Source of the DNA: Oenococcus kitaharae DSM 17330
Lineage (GTDB): Bacteria; Bacillota; Bacilli; Lactobacillales; Lactobacillaceae
Reading direction: 5' to 3'
DNA length: 64,000 nucleotides
NCBI RefSeq assembly: GCF_000241055.1
Contig: NZ_CM001398.1
Coordinates: 959,123-1,023,122, forward strand
Shown: in pieces, positions 32,596 to 41,351 of the stretch
How the letters are laid out: each line of letters opens with the position of its first letter
How positions within the stretch are numbered: the stretch's first letter is position 1
Program-made: the position numbers and the translations under genes
Notes under the pieces: generated by a model
What the model was told of the DNA's origin: nothing
Database searches by the model: none
Seen by the model: the letters and a program-made list of their open reading frames with translations, nothing else

Positions 32596-33537
32596 ATGGC
32601 ACAGAAATATGATGTGATCATTATTGGTGCAGGCCCAGCAGGCATGGCAGCAGCTACATACGCCAGCCGAGCTAATTTATCGGTTCTCATGATCGATAAG
32701 GGCATCTACGGCGGACAAATGAATGATACGGCCGAAGTTGAAAATTACCCTGGTTTTGATTCTATTTTGGGTAATGAATTGGCGGAAAAAATGTATGCCA
32801 GTTCGACGCGTTTTGGTGCTGAATATGTTTTTGGCGAAGTCGAGAATGTGATTGACCATGGTGCCAGCAAATTGGTTGTGACTGACGACGAACAGTATGA
32901 AACCAAGGTTGTTGTCGTTGCCAGTGGCGCTACACATCGTCATTTATCAGTGCCCGGCGAAGAGGAGTATGCCGGCCGCGGGGTTTCCTACTGTGCTGTT
33001 TGTGATGGTGCCTTCTTTAAGGGTGAACAAGTAACGGTTATTGGCGGTGGTGATTCAGCGATTGAAGAAGCGACTTACTTAGCTAATTTGGCTAAACAGG
33101 TGACAATTGTTCATCGCCGTGATACGCTTCGTGCCTCTAAAATTGCTCAAAAACGGGCGTTTGATAAAGCAAATATCGATTTTTCTTGGAATAAGGAGAC
33201 CAAAGAAATCCTGGGCGATGGGGAAAAAGTCACTGGTATTCGCGTGTTTGATAAGGACAAGCAGGAAGAATCGATTATTAAAAGCGATGGTGTCTTCATT
33301 TATGTCGGGATTACGCCTAATACGCAAGGCTTAGAGAAATTGGGTATTCTGGATGATAAGGGCTGGGTGCTGACTGACGAGAATATGCAGACGAAAGTGA
33401 ACGGTGTTTTTGCTGTTGGCGATGTCCGCAAGCCTTCCATTCGTCAAATTGCTTCGGCAGTTGGTGATGGCGCGGTTGCTGGCAAACTGCTGTTTGATTA
33501 CATTCAAACTTTGACCGATTCGCAGGTTAAGGCTTGA
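32596..33537 (+). CDS. trxB: Thioredoxin-disulfide reductase
   Basis: The flavoprotein reduces thioredoxin with NADPH. It has 313 residues, an FAD-binding GAGPAGMAAATYASRA, the redox pair in YCAVCDGAFF, an NADPH-binding GGGDSAIEEATYLA and the C-terminal FAVGDVRKPSIRQI. AGCAGGAG precedes the ATG. The gene has its own transcription unit after the galU terminator, and leads into the rapZ fragment. Confidence 0.96.
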   Translation: MAQKYDVIIIGAGPAGMAAATYASRANLSVLMIDKGIYGGQMNDTAEVENYPGFDSILGNELAEKMYASSTRFGAEYVFGEVENVIDHGASKLVVTDDEQYETKVVVVASGATHRHLSVPGEEEYAGRGVSYCAVCDGAFFKGEQVTVIGGGDSAIEEATYLANLAKQVTIVHRRDTLRASKIAQKRAFDKANIDFSWNKETKEILGDGEKVTGIRVFDKDKQEESIIKSDGVFIYVGITPNTQGLEKLGILDDKGWVLTDENMQTKVNGVFAVGDVRKPSIRQIASAVGDGAVAGKLLFDYIQTLTDSQVKA

Positions 33538-33562
33538 AGCTGATGATATAATTTGACTTAGC

Positions 33563-33994
33563 ATGAAAATTAAGGTTATTTCGTTTGGCTATAAATACGA
33601 AAATATGCCAAAAGCGTCTTTTGTTTTTGACTTGCGTTTCCTAAAAAACCCATATTGGCAGCCTGGCATGCGTACTTTGAGCGGTTTGGATCAGGCTGTT
33701 TTTGATTTTGTCATGTCAGCTGCCGGCTCTGAGGATTTTTATCAGCAGCTCAAGCAGATGGTCGGCCTGGCTTTAAAATTAGCTCAGGCCAAAGAGACAG
33801 CTGGTGGCCATGTCGCTGATGAAGTAACGATTGCCTTTGGCTGTACCGGTGGCCAACATCGTTCAGTTGCTTTTGCCCAAAGATTAGGTCAAGATTTAGC
33901 TGCTGAAGGATATGACGCAGCCATTTGTCATCGGGATTTAGCAAAATCTCAAAAACGCGAGATCGCGCGGCTAAAAGAGGAGACCAAAGCATGA
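33563..33994 (+). CDS. RapZ C-terminal domain protein (N-terminal P-loop ATPase domain absent)
   Basis: RapZ/YvcJ proteins are near 290 residues: an N-terminal P-loop ATP/GTPase plus a C-terminal domain that binds RNA or amino-sugar metabolites. This gene encodes only 143 residues matching the C-terminal domain: ISFGYKYENMPKASFVFDLRFLKNPYW, LSGLDQ, FGCTGGQHRSVAFA and CHRDLAKS. There is no room for the missing domain, since trxB ends 25 bases upstream. TATAAT (33547-33552) lies 10 bases before the ATG and there is no Shine-Dalgarno, so the gene has been rebuilt with its own promoter. The stop overlaps the yvcK start. Confidence 0.85.
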   Translation: MKIKVISFGYKYENMPKASFVFDLRFLKNPYWQPGMRTLSGLDQAVFDFVMSAAGSEDFYQQLKQMVGLALKLAQAKETAGGHVADEVTIAFGCTGGQHRSVAFAQRLGQDLAAEGYDAAICHRDLAKSQKREIARLKEETKA

Positions 33995-34971
33995 GTGCTG
34001 GCAAAAAAAGAAATGTCGTCGTGATTGGCGGAGGCTCCGGATTACCGGTTATTTTACGTCCTCTGCGCGATTGCAATGTCGAAGTGACTGCCGTTGTGAC
34101 CGTGGCTGACGATGGCGGTTCGTCAGGTGTGATACGAAACTTTATGAATATTGTACCGCCTGGAGATATTCGCAATGCGCTGGTTTCTTTGTCATTATTG
34201 CCGGATGATTTTTTGAAGATTTTCCAATATCGTTTTGAATCTTCTGATGAGTTTTTTAAAAATCATGCTCTAGGAAATTTAATTATTGCGGCCATGACCG
34301 AAATGTCTGGTGATATTTTCGGTGCCGTGCAGAAATTAGGGCGTTTCATGATGATTTCCGGTAAGGTCTATCCTGTGGCCACAGATCCCTTAGTGCTGCA
34401 CGCTGCGTTTACAGACGGTACACAGGGCAGCGGCGAACATGAGATTACAGTTGCTCACAAAGTGATTGAGCGTCTATCAATCACGACGGAAAAAGGCGAG
34501 CAGCCGACACCGACTTCTGAAGTACTTTTGGCAATTGACCATGCGGATATAATTGTGTTCGGTCCAGGCTCTCTATATACATCGATTCTGCCCAACCTTG
34601 TGATTCCATCTGTCGGCAAAGCAGTTAAGGCTAGTCCGGCCAAAAAGGTCTATATTGCCAATATTATGACGCAAAAAGGCGAGACAGACCATTATACGGA
34701 TGCCAGCCATATCAAAGCTATCTATCACAATGTGACGGATGGGATTATTGATTATGTTTTGACAAATACAGCAATTGTGCCGGAAGATTATATCGACTTT
34801 CAAAAGTGGGATGAGATTTCGACACAAGTCAAAGTGGATCTGGCCGAGGATAAAAAGCTTGGCGTCACGCCGATTACCGGAGATTTTTTGGAGTTACGCG
34901 ATCAGGGTGCCTTTCATGATGGTCAGAAAATTGCTGAGAAACTGCTGCAAATCCTTGATGGCAAAGTCTGA
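33991..34971 (+). CDS. yvcK: YvcK/GlmR gluconeogenesis factor-like protein
   Basis: The protein has 326 residues. YvcK/GlmR proteins bind UDP-GlcNAc and help balance carbon flow into cell-wall precursors. Motifs are VVIGGGSGLPVILRPLRD, VADDGGSSG, PPGDIRNALVSLS, HALGNLIIAAM and FGPGSLYTSILPNL. The start ATG at 33991 overlaps the rapZ stop (ATGA); a longer frame from 33925 has no ribosome site. The rapZ-yvcK-whiA-clpP order is widely conserved in Firmicutes. Confidence 0.95.
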   Translation: MSAGKKRNVVVIGGGSGLPVILRPLRDCNVEVTAVVTVADDGGSSGVIRNFMNIVPPGDIRNALVSLSLLPDDFLKIFQYRFESSDEFFKNHALGNLIIAAMTEMSGDIFGAVQKLGRFMMISGKVYPVATDPLVLHAAFTDGTQGSGEHEITVAHKVIERLSITTEKGEQPTPTSEVLLAIDHADIIVFGPGSLYTSILPNLVIPSVGKAVKASPAKKVYIANIMTQKGETDHYTDASHIKAIYHNVTDGIIDYVLTNTAIVPEDYIDFQKWDEISTQVKVDLAEDKKLGVTPITGDFLELRDQGAFHDGQKIAEKLLQILDGKV

Positions 34972-35918
34972 TGACCTTTACGCAAGCTGTAAAAAAAGAA
35001 CTTTCAATTCTGCCGATTAGTTTGGATACCGCCAAATCCGAACTATCGGCGGTTTTGCGCTTAAACGGGATTTATCATCTTGGCGGCAGCCGGCACAATA
35101 CGCTGGAAATTCAGACACAGAATCCGGCGAGTGCCAGACGAACCTACCAATTGCTCGCACAATGCTATCAGGCCGATATCCAGACCAATATTGAGCAGGG
35201 ACGGTCTTTCAAACAGGCTGGCCGCCATAGTTATGGTGTGATCATTATGACGGATGCTGATACAATTTTGGCCGATTTAAAGCTAGATCCCTTTTCTGTT
35301 TCGCGTCTTGTGCCGCGGACTTTTCTGGATACACAGGCAAAAAAACAAGCTTTTTTACGAGCGGCTTTTTTATCTACTGGATCAGTTAATGCGCCGCATT
35401 CCAAAAATTATCACTTGGAAATTGCTTCAGCCGATGAGGATTTAATCGAGCAGATTTTGTCAATTATGAATGACCCTCTTTTCAACTTAGGTGCCAAGAT
35501 TGCTCAGCGTCGCGATAGGCTGATTGTTTATCTGAAAACCGGTGAACGTATCTCTGATTTTTTGTCGATTATTCAAGCAACTGCCTCGATGCTGCAGTTC
35601 GAGGATGCCCGAATTATGTCAGACATGCGCAATTCGGCCAACCGTTTGGCTAATGCTGATAATGCCAACGTCAGCCGCATGGCCGAGGCCGCTCAAAAGC
35701 AATATGACGCGCTGCTGCTTTTACGCGAAAAAAATTATTTTGATTCGCTGCCGGACAAATTAAAAGAGGTTGCTTTATTACGGCTGAATAACCCGGAGGC
35801 CAGTCTCAGTGATATGGCTGACATGGTAGCAGGCCAAGAATTAACTAAATCAGGTATCAATCATCGTATGCGTAAATTGATGCAATTAGCATCGGAAATT
35901 GAGCAGGAAAAAGTTTGA
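34971..35918 (+). CDS. whiA: WhiA, sporulation/cell-division type DNA-binding protein
   Basis: The protein has 315 residues with an N-terminal LAGLIDADG homing-endonuclease-like fold (RAAFLSTGSVNAPHSKNYHLEIAS) and a C-terminal helix-turn-helix (LNNPEASLSDMADMVAGQELTKSGINHRMRKL). In non-sporulating Firmicutes it influences cell division. It shares one base with the yvcK stop (TGATG), so it is translationally coupled. The CtsR-type box of clpP overlaps its last codon. Confidence 0.95.
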   Translation: MTFTQAVKKELSILPISLDTAKSELSAVLRLNGIYHLGGSRHNTLEIQTQNPASARRTYQLLAQCYQADIQTNIEQGRSFKQAGRHSYGVIIMTDADTILADLKLDPFSVSRLVPRTFLDTQAKKQAFLRAAFLSTGSVNAPHSKNYHLEIASADEDLIEQILSIMNDPLFNLGAKIAQRRDRLIVYLKTGERISDFLSIIQATASMLQFEDARIMSDMRNSANRLANADNANVSRMAEAAQKQYDALLLLREKNYFDSLPDKLKEVALLRLNNPEASLSDMADMVAGQELTKSGINHRMRKLMQLASEIEQEKV

Positions 35919-35943
35919 CCTTTCTTGACCAATGAACTATACT
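35914..35943 (+). promoter_or_regulatory. clpP promoter with CtsR-type box
   Basis: TTGACC (35915-35920) and TATACT (35938-35943) are spaced by 17 bases. TTTGACC-TTT-CTTGACC (35914-35930) matches the CtsR operator (GGTCAAA twice, complement strand) except for one base and covers the -35. CtsR would repress clpP until heat or other protein stress. Confidence 0.8.
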
Positions 35944-35971
35944 TACTTTATTAAATTTAAGGAGGCATGAT

Positions 35972-36574
35972 ATGTGGCCTGGAGTTATTGAACAAACTGC
36001 TAACGGACGCGAAAGTTACGATTTGCCGAGCCGGCTTCTCAAGGACCGAATTATTTTGGTTCAGGGCGAAGTCGAAGACCAAATGGCAACTAGTATCGTT
36101 GCGCAGCTGCTTTTTTTGGATGCACAAGATCCAAATAAAGATATATATATGTATATTAATTCACCTGGTGGATCTGTGACAGCCGGTATGGCGATTGTCG
36201 ATACGATGAACTTTATTCGTTCTGATGTCCAGACAATCGTGATGGGGATGGCTGCTTCTATGGCAACAATTATTGCGTCGTCTGGTACGAAGACAAAGCG
36301 CTTTATGCTGCCAAATGCCGAATACTTGATTCATCAGCCGATGGGTGGTGCCGGTGCTGGAACGCAACAGACAGATATGTCGATTATTGCTGACCAACTG
36401 TTAAAGACCCGTAAGCGTTTGAACCAAATCTTAGCTGACAATTCTGGTCAAAAATTGGCCAAGATCGAGCAGGATACGGAACGTGACCATTGGATGGACT
36501 CTGATGAGACACTGAAGTATGGCCTGATTGATAAGATTTTGATCAACAAAGAAAAAGCTGATAAGAAAAAGTAA
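35972..36574 (+). CDS. clpP: ATP-dependent Clp protease proteolytic subunit
   Basis: The serine peptidase has 200 residues and forms the double seven-membered barrel fed by Clp ATPases. The catalytic Ser lies in [14 protein letters not shown], the His in [13 protein letters not shown], and the Asp in the ...[20 protein letters not shown] segment. AAGGAGGCATGAT precedes the ATG. It is stress-controlled through the CtsR-type box, and an intrinsic terminator follows. Confidence 0.97.
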   Translation: MWPGVIEQTANGRESYDLPSRLLKDRIILVQGEVEDQMATSIVAQLLFLDAQDPNKDIYMYINSPGGSVTAGMAIVDTMNFIRSDVQTIVMGMAASMATIIASSGTKTKRFMLPNAEYLIHQPMGGAGAGTQQTDMSIIADQLLKTRKRLNQILADNSGQKLAKIEQDTERDHWMDSDETLKYGLIDKILINKEKADKKK

Positions 36575-36582
36575 GAGTGAAG

Positions 36583-36606
36583 AGAGCTGGAAAAGCTCTT
36601 TTTTTG
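36583..36606 (+). terminator. Intrinsic terminator after clpP
   Basis: AGAGCT-GGAAA-AGCTCT is followed by a run of T. Confidence 0.85.
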
Positions 36607-36627
36607 TGGTCTATTTAGCAGATTGGT

Positions 36628-36678
36628 TCACATTTGTGGTATCTCACACTTGTCATTGTTTCACATATGTGATATATT
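36628..36678 (+). promoter_or_regulatory. Promoter with three CACA-NN-TGTG operator repeats before the HTH-clpL pair
   Basis: TTGTCA (36650-36655) and TATATT (36673-36678) are 17 bases apart. Three related near-palindromes lie across the promoter: CACATTTGTG (36629-36638), CACACTTGTC (36645-36654, on the -35) and CACATATGTG (36662-36671, just before the -10). They recur every 16-17 bases. The small HTH gene directly downstream is the obvious candidate to bind them. Confidence 0.7.
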
Positions 36679-36699
36679 AGATAACGAAAGGAGGTTCTT

Positions 36700-36924
36700 A
36701 TGGAGATCGATATCAAGGCCTACCTCGTTGACCACGACTTAACAATTTATCAGGTCGCTAAGGCGGGCGGATATGGTTATACCACAATTCACAAGTCTTT
36801 TAATAAACCGCAAACAGAGGCTACCAGTCTTAACCTGAGGGACCTCGATGCATTAGCACAGGCAACTCAGTCCAGTATGTGGGAAGTATTAAGAGAGTTG
36901 GAAACACACTATTTACAAGATTAA
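36700..36924 (+). CDS. Small helix-turn-helix regulator in front of clpL
   Basis: The 74-residue protein has a HTH at about residues 15-35 (LTIYQVAKAGGYGYTTIHKSF), then LRDLDALAQATQSSMWEVLREL. It is all DNA-binding domain, like a Cro or XRE single-domain regulator. AAAGGAGG precedes the ATG. The stop is 15 bases before the clpL start, so the two should share one transcript. The three operator-like repeats upstream suggest self-repression that also controls clpL. Possible alternative: antitoxin-like protein, but no toxin is near. Confidence 0.8.
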   Translation: MEIDIKAYLVDHDLTIYQVAKAGGYGYTTIHKSFNKPQTEATSLNLRDLDALAQATQSSMWEVLRELETHYLQD

Positions 36925-36939
36925 TTGGAGGAAAAAATA

Positions 36940-39075
36940 ATGGCAGATCGTAATTATTTTGATAATGACCCCTTTAATTCGATGGATGATATATTCAATA
37001 ATTTAATGGGGCGGATGAACGGTTTAAATTCTGAATCACACTATCTGATCAATGGTCAGCAAGTGAGTCCGGAAGAGTTTGCCGCTTATCGTCAAAAAGG
37101 CGGCCAGCCTCTGGAAGGACAATTCCAGGAAATGGCAGATGGCCAGACAGCTGTTGCACAGCGGCCTGAACAGATTAAGAAAACAGGAATTTTGGCCAAG
37201 TTAGGCCGGAACCTGACTGAAGAAGCACGTCAAGGAAAATTGGATCCCGTCATCGGGAGAAATAAAGAAATTCAGGAAACGGCTGAAATATTAAGCCGGC
37301 GGACGAAAAATAATCCCATTCTTGTGGGAGATGCCGGTGTTGGTAAGACGGCTGTTGTCGAAGGATTGGCACAAGCGATTGTGGCTGGTCACGTGCCCGC
37401 TGCAATCAAGGGCAAGCAGATTTACTCGATTGATATTTCATCTTTAGAGGCCGGCACGCAGTATCGCGGCAGTTTTGAAGAAAATATTCAAAAAATGATT
37501 CAAGAAGTCAAACAAGCCGGAAATGTGATCTTGTTCTTTGATGAGATTCATCAAATTCTCGGTGCCGGCAATACGGGTGACGAATCCGGATCCAAGGGCA
37601 TGGCCGATATGCTCAAACCGGCTTTAAGCCGAGGTGAAATTTCTGTGATCGGTGCAACGACACAAGACGAGTATCGCAATACGATTATGAAAAATGCGGC
37701 TTTAGCACGTCGTTTTAATGAAGTCACCGTTAATGCACCAAGTCCGGAAGATACGCTGGCAATTTTGAAAGGTGTCCGTTCCCTTTACGAGCAGCATCAT
37801 CACGTTAAGTTTCCTGATGCAGCCTTAAAGGCAGCTGTGGATTATTCAATTCAGTATATCCCACAGCGTTCGCTGCCGGACAAAGCCATTGATTTGGTTG
37901 ACATGACAGCTGCACACTTATCGGCACAGCACCCGGTCAGTGATAAAGTCAGCCTGGAAAATGATTTGAAACGGGCTCAAAGTGATCAACAACAGGCTGT
38001 TGCTAAAGAGGATTATCAGCAGGCTGCCAAGGCTAAGAAACAGGTCGAAAAAATAGAAGAACAATTAAAAACGGCCAGCGAACAGAGCAAACAGACTGAA
38101 GTTGTTGTGACGGCAAACGATATTGCCCAGTCCGTTGAACGTTTGACTGGTATTCCTGTTGCCAAAATGGGTGCCAGTGATATCGAACGTTTAAAAGGCA
38201 TTGCTGGGCGCTTGAAAGGCAAAGTTATCGGTCAGGACGAAGCTGTCGAAGCTGTGGCACGCGCTGTTCGGCGGAATCGGGCTGGATTTGATGAAGGCAA
38301 TCGGCCGATCGGCAGTTTCCTATTCGTCGGCCCGACTGGCGTTGGCAAAACGGAACTGGCAAAGCAGCTGGCTTTGGACATGTTTGGTTCTAAAGAGGCG
38401 ATTATTCGTTTGGACATGTCTGAATACTCTGATCCGACAGCTGTTTCTAAATTGGTTGGTACAACGGCTGGTTATATTGGTTATGATGACAACCAGAATA
38501 CCTTAACGGAAAAGGTGCGCCGTAATCCTTATTCGATTGTGCTGCTTGATGAGATTGAGAAAGCCAATCCGCAAGTGCTGACGTTATTATTGCAGGTATT
38601 GGATGATGGTCGTTTGACAGACGGACAGGGGAATGTTGTCAACTTTAAGAATACGGTCGTGATCGCAACTTCTAATGCCGGATTTGGCAATGAGAAGCTG
38701 ATTGAAGCAACCAAAAAAGAAGCGATTATGGATCGTTTGGCACCATATTTCCGCCCGGAATTCCTGAATCGTTTTAACGCGATTGTCGAATTTAGTCATT
38801 TGAGCAAGACGGATTTGAAACAGATTGTTAATTTGATGTTAACAGAAGTTGATCAGACGCTTGCTAAAAAAGATTTGACGCTCGAAGTGACATCTGCAGC
38901 TAAGAATTATCTGATGGAACAAGGCTATGATGAAGCGATGGGTGCGCGTCCGCTGCGCCGTGTGATTGAGCAGCAGATTCGCGATAAGGTCACTGATTTT
39001 TATCTGGATCACCTGGATGTGAAACATTTGAAAGCTGATCTGGTAGATGGCAGCATCAAAATTACAGCTAAGTAA
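36940..39075 (+). CDS. clpL: Clp ATPase ClpL, stress chaperone
   Basis: The protein has 711 residues. Two AAA+ modules are present: Walker [16 protein letters not shown] and [14 protein letters not shown], Walker [11 protein letters not shown] and [11 protein letters not shown] short middle region (about 340-400, coiled coil [21 protein letters not shown]) separates them. The N-terminus is the short Asn/Gly/Asp-rich ClpL type ([20 protein letters not shown]) and lacks the large ClpC/ClpB N-domain. ClpL disaggregates or refolds proteins under heat, acid or ethanol stress. The ATG at 36940 follows TTGGAGG. It sits behind a dedicated HTH gene instead of directly behind a CtsR box. Confidence 0.93.
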   Translation: MADRNYFDNDPFNSMDDIFNNLMGRMNGLNSESHYLINGQQVSPEEFAAYRQKGGQPLEGQFQEMADGQTAVAQRPEQIKKTGILAKLGRNLTEEARQGKLDPVIGRNKEIQETAEILSRRTKNNPILVGDAGVGKTAVVEGLAQAIVAGHVPAAIKGKQIYSIDISSLEAGTQYRGSFEENIQKMIQEVKQAGNVILFFDEIHQILGAGNTGDESGSKGMADMLKPALSRGEISVIGATTQDEYRNTIMKNAALARRFNEVTVNAPSPEDTLAILKGVRSLYEQHHHVKFPDAALKAAVDYSIQYIPQRSLPDKAIDLVDMTAAHLSAQHPVSDKVSLENDLKRAQSDQQQAVAKEDYQQAAKAKKQVEKIEEQLKTASEQSKQTEVVVTANDIAQSVERLTGIPVAKMGASDIERLKGIAGRLKGKVIGQDEAVEAVARAVRRNRAGFDEGNRPIGSFLFVGPTGVGKTELAKQLALDMFGSKEAIIRLDMSEYSDPTAVSKLVGTTAGYIGYDDNQNTLTEKVRRNPYSIVLLDEIEKANPQVLTLLLQVLDDGRLTDGQGNVVNFKNTVVIATSNAGFGNEKLIEATKKEAIMDRLAPYFRPEFLNRFNAIVEFSHLSKTDLKQIVNLMLTEVDQTLAKKDLTLEVTSAAKNYLMEQGYDEAMGARPLRRVIEQQIRDKVTDFYLDHLDVKHLKADLVDGSIKITAK

Positions 39076-39087
39076 TCATCTGGATAT

Positions 39088-39131
39088 AAAAATACGTTGT
39101 TTGTTGAAAAAACAAGCAGCGTATTTTTTAA
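39088..39131. terminator. Bidirectional terminator between clpL and the LacI-type gene
   Basis: AAATACGTTGTTTGTT pairs with AACAAGCAGCGTATTT, with A-run and T-run on the two sides. It serves the two convergent genes. Confidence 0.85.
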
Positions 39132-40093
39132 TTTGCAAATAAAGTCACAGGCAAAACTTCTGGATTATCGAAATGCTCAGCTGGTTTTGCGATTCTTTTA
39201 AACAGCAGCTCAATCAAATTATCAGCGATTTGCGGAATTGGCTGCACGATTGTGGCAATCCCGGTGATATAACGGCGAATGAAAGTTGTACCGTCATATC
39301 CCACCACAGGCAGGTCTGGCAAATGGTTCTCTTTAAGTATTTTTTTGATCAGGAGGGCAGTTGTGTCGTTATTTGCAAAAAAGCCGTCAAATTTTTGCTC
39401 AGCTAATATTTTTGTTAAAGTTTCGACTTTTTCATCTTCACTGTAAAGTTTATCTGACATCGGGATAGTCTCGCTTTGAACATCATGATCCTGCAGGACT
39501 TTTAAGGCACCAGCAGCGCGTAGAGAGGTTGGCGACTGCGAATTATCATTATCGGCAATAATGGCAATATGCTTGGCACCTTGCTTAATGAGATAGCCTG
39601 CTGCCAGTCTGCCGCCTTGTAAATTATCTGAAGAGACAATCGGAATTTTGTTAGAGAGAAAGCGGTCAAAGGAAACAATCGGCATATTAACTTCATCATA
39701 TTCCTCAATGCCCAAATTGTGCGAACTGGTGATAATACCTTCGACCATATTAGCAGCCAGCATTCCCAAATAACGGCGTTCAGCTTCGATATTATTGGCC
39801 GAACTGGCGATGATAATCTTATAGCCCTTGGACGAAAGCTTGGTCTCTAGTTCATTTAATAGCTCAGAGAAAAAGGGATTGGCAATTTTCGGAAAAATCA
39901 AACCGATAAATTTGGAAGACTTCCCCTGCAGTGAACGAGCCAAAGCGTTAGGATGATAATTTAATTCACGAATAGCTGCATAGACTTTATCGTGGGTCTT
40001 TTTGGAAACATGCGGAAAATCATTTAACACACGAGATACTGTCGTGATCGTCACGCCAGCCTTCTTAGCAACATCCTGCAACTTGGCAACCAT
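39128..40093 (-). CDS. LacI-family sugar repressor (ScrR/RafR style)
   Basis: The protein has 321 residues: LacI HTH (LQDVAKKAGVTITTVSRVLND), hinge (ALARSLQGKSS) and periplasmic-binding-protein-like effector domain (FIGLIFPKIANPFFSEL). The LQGKSSKFIGLIFP stretch is nearer to sucrose/raffinose repressors than to CcpA. No sugar gene is adjacent, so the regulon lies elsewhere. GAGGAG precedes the ATG. A cre-like site is about 52 bases upstream. It follows pepQ on the same strand, whereas ccpA and pepQ are usually divergent in lactic acid bacteria. Confidence 0.9.
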   Translation of the reverse strand: MVAKLQDVAKKAGVTITTVSRVLNDFPHVSKKTHDKVYAAIRELNYHPNALARSLQGKSSKFIGLIFPKIANPFFSELLNELETKLSSKGYKIIIASSANNIEAERRYLGMLAANMVEGIITSSHNLGIEEYDEVNMPIVSFDRFLSNKIPIVSSDNLQGGRLAAGYLIKQGAKHIAIIADNDNSQSPTSLRAAGALKVLQDHDVQSETIPMSDKLYSEDEKVETLTKILAEQKFDGFFANNDTTALLIKKILKENHLPDLPVVGYDGTTFIRRYITGIATIVQPIPQIADNLIELLFKRIAKPAEHFDNPEVLPVTLFAN

Positions 40094-40144
40094 AAAATCT
40101 CCTCTTGTTATATTTTAACAATTTTTGCAATCCTTGTTAACGTT

Positions 40145-40158
40145 TGACAGCGTTTACC
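40145..40158. promoter_or_regulatory. cre-like operator before the LacI-family gene
   Basis: TGACAGCGTTTACC fits the catabolite-responsive element TGWNANCGNTNWCA at 13 of 14 positions. It could be bound by CcpA or by the LacI protein itself (autoregulation). Confidence 0.6.
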
Positions 40159-40169
40159 TTTTTTGGGTT

Positions 40170-40193
40170 AAAAAAACAGGCTGTGAAGCCTGT
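40170..40193 (-). terminator. Intrinsic terminator after pepQ
   Basis: On the minus strand ACAGGCT-TCAC-AGCCTGT is followed by a run of T. Confidence 0.9.
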
Positions 40194-40201
40194 GTGCCGG
40201 A

Positions 40202-41311
40202 TTAGAACAGCTGCAGTTTTTTATCCATGTGGGTAAAGGGCAGGCATCCGTCGGCTGTCACGTGAATACAATCTTCAATGCGGACACCCAAATCTCCTGG
40301 AATGTAGACACCTGGTTCAATGCTAAAGCACATACCTGGTTCCAAGATCAAATCATTTCCGGCCATGATTGATGGATATTCATGTTCGGACATGCCCATG
40401 CCATGACCGAGGCGATGGATAAAGTATTGGCCGAAACCAGCTTTAGTGATGATGTCGCGCGCGATTTTATCAATTGAAACAGCGGTCACGCCAGGTTTAA
40501 CGGCTGCCTGTGCGGCTAGTTGAGCTTGCAAGACAACTTCATGAACTTCGCGCATGTGGTCAGTTGGCTGGCCTAAAGCGACAGTCCGGCTGGCATCAGA
40601 AATATACCCTTTATAGACTGTTCCTAGATCAAACAGAACTAACGCATTGTCCTTTAATGGCAGGTCGGAAGTCTCGCCATGCGGATCGGCGGCGTGTTCA
40701 GCTGTTTGAACCAAGGTGCCAAAGGACATTTCTGTCACGTTGCGGTTCTTTGTTGCAAATTCCAGTTCGGCAGCAATCTGCAGTTCCGTCTTGCCGGCTT
40801 TTAAGGCTTTAAAACCAGCTGCAAACGCTAGATCAGCGTCTTTCCCAGCTTGATCCAGTTTGGCAATCTCGTCAGCATCCTTGATCAGGCGCTGATGTTC
40901 GACGATAGGTGTCAGGTCAAAACTGTAATCAGCCTCTGGGAAATTGTCATGCAGGCGGCTGAAGCGTGCTAAGGTAAGATTCCCTTGCTCTGTGGCAATT
41001 CTTTTGGGATTAGCAACACGTTCTTTGATATGGTCGTAAATCATCTGCAGGCCATCTTCGTTATCCTGATAACCATATAAATCATATGGCCAGCCGCTGG
41101 ATTTAACGACCTCGATTTCCAAAGCCGGTGCAAAAATGAAGGGGTCATGGTCGGCAAACACAATCATGGCCAAAATTCTTTCATAGGGATTGGAGCCGAA
41201 AGTCGTCAGATATTGAATTGTTTTAAAGTCGGAAATATAGGCGAAATCAAGCTTGTTGTCAACGATGGATTGGCGCAATTTGTTCAGCCGTGTTTCATTG
41301 AATTTTGTCAT
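40202..41311 (-). CDS. pepQ: Xaa-Pro dipeptidase / M24 metallopeptidase
   Basis: The enzyme has 369 residues and releases amino acids from X-Pro dipeptides in the cytoplasm. The creatinase-like N-domain is followed by the pita-bread domain with metal ligands: DLGTVYKGYISDASRT (two Asp), HRLGHGMGMSEHE (His), FSIEPGVY (Glu) and RIEDCIHV (Glu). I chose the ATG at 41311. A longer frame from 41383 would overlap the divergent gene. There is no Shine-Dalgarno, and TATACT lies just 6 bases upstream, so the mRNA may be leaderless. Only 40 bases separate this start from the divergent dehydrogenase start. Confidence 0.92.
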   Translation of the reverse strand: MTKFNETRLNKLRQSIVDNKLDFAYISDFKTIQYLTTFGSNPYERILAMIVFADHDPFIFAPALEIEVVKSSGWPYDLYGYQDNEDGLQMIYDHIKERVANPKRIATEQGNLTLARFSRLHDNFPEADYSFDLTPIVEHQRLIKDADEIAKLDQAGKDADLAFAAGFKALKAGKTELQIAAELEFATKNRNVTEMSFGTLVQTAEHAADPHGETSDLPLKDNALVLFDLGTVYKGYISDASRTVALGQPTDHMREVHEVVLQAQLAAQAAVKPGVTAVSIDKIARDIITKAGFGQYFIHRLGHGMGMSEHEYPSIMAGNDLILEPGMCFSIEPGVYIPGDLGVRIEDCIHVTADGCLPFTHMDKKLQLF

Positions 41312-41351
41312 AATTCGAGTATAGTGCAAACAACTTTTGTAGAATGTAGGT
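41312..41351. promoter_or_regulatory. Forty-base divergent promoter region with back-to-back -10 elements
   Basis: For pepQ the minus strand reads TATACT 6 bases before its ATG. For the dehydrogenase the plus strand reads TAGAAT 6 bases before its ATG. Neither has a convincing Shine-Dalgarno, and the two transcription starts would practically coincide with the start codons. Confidence 0.55.

Noticed and set aside
36700..36924. Toxin-antitoxin reading of the small HTH gene
   Set aside because: The next gene is clpL and the previous is clpP, with no toxin-sized frame; a simple regulator fits better.
39128..40093. CcpA identity for the LacI-family gene beside pepQ
   Set aside because: Hinge and effector-domain start (LQGKSSKFIGLIFP) resemble sucrose/raffinose repressors, and the orientation differs from ccpA-pepQ loci.
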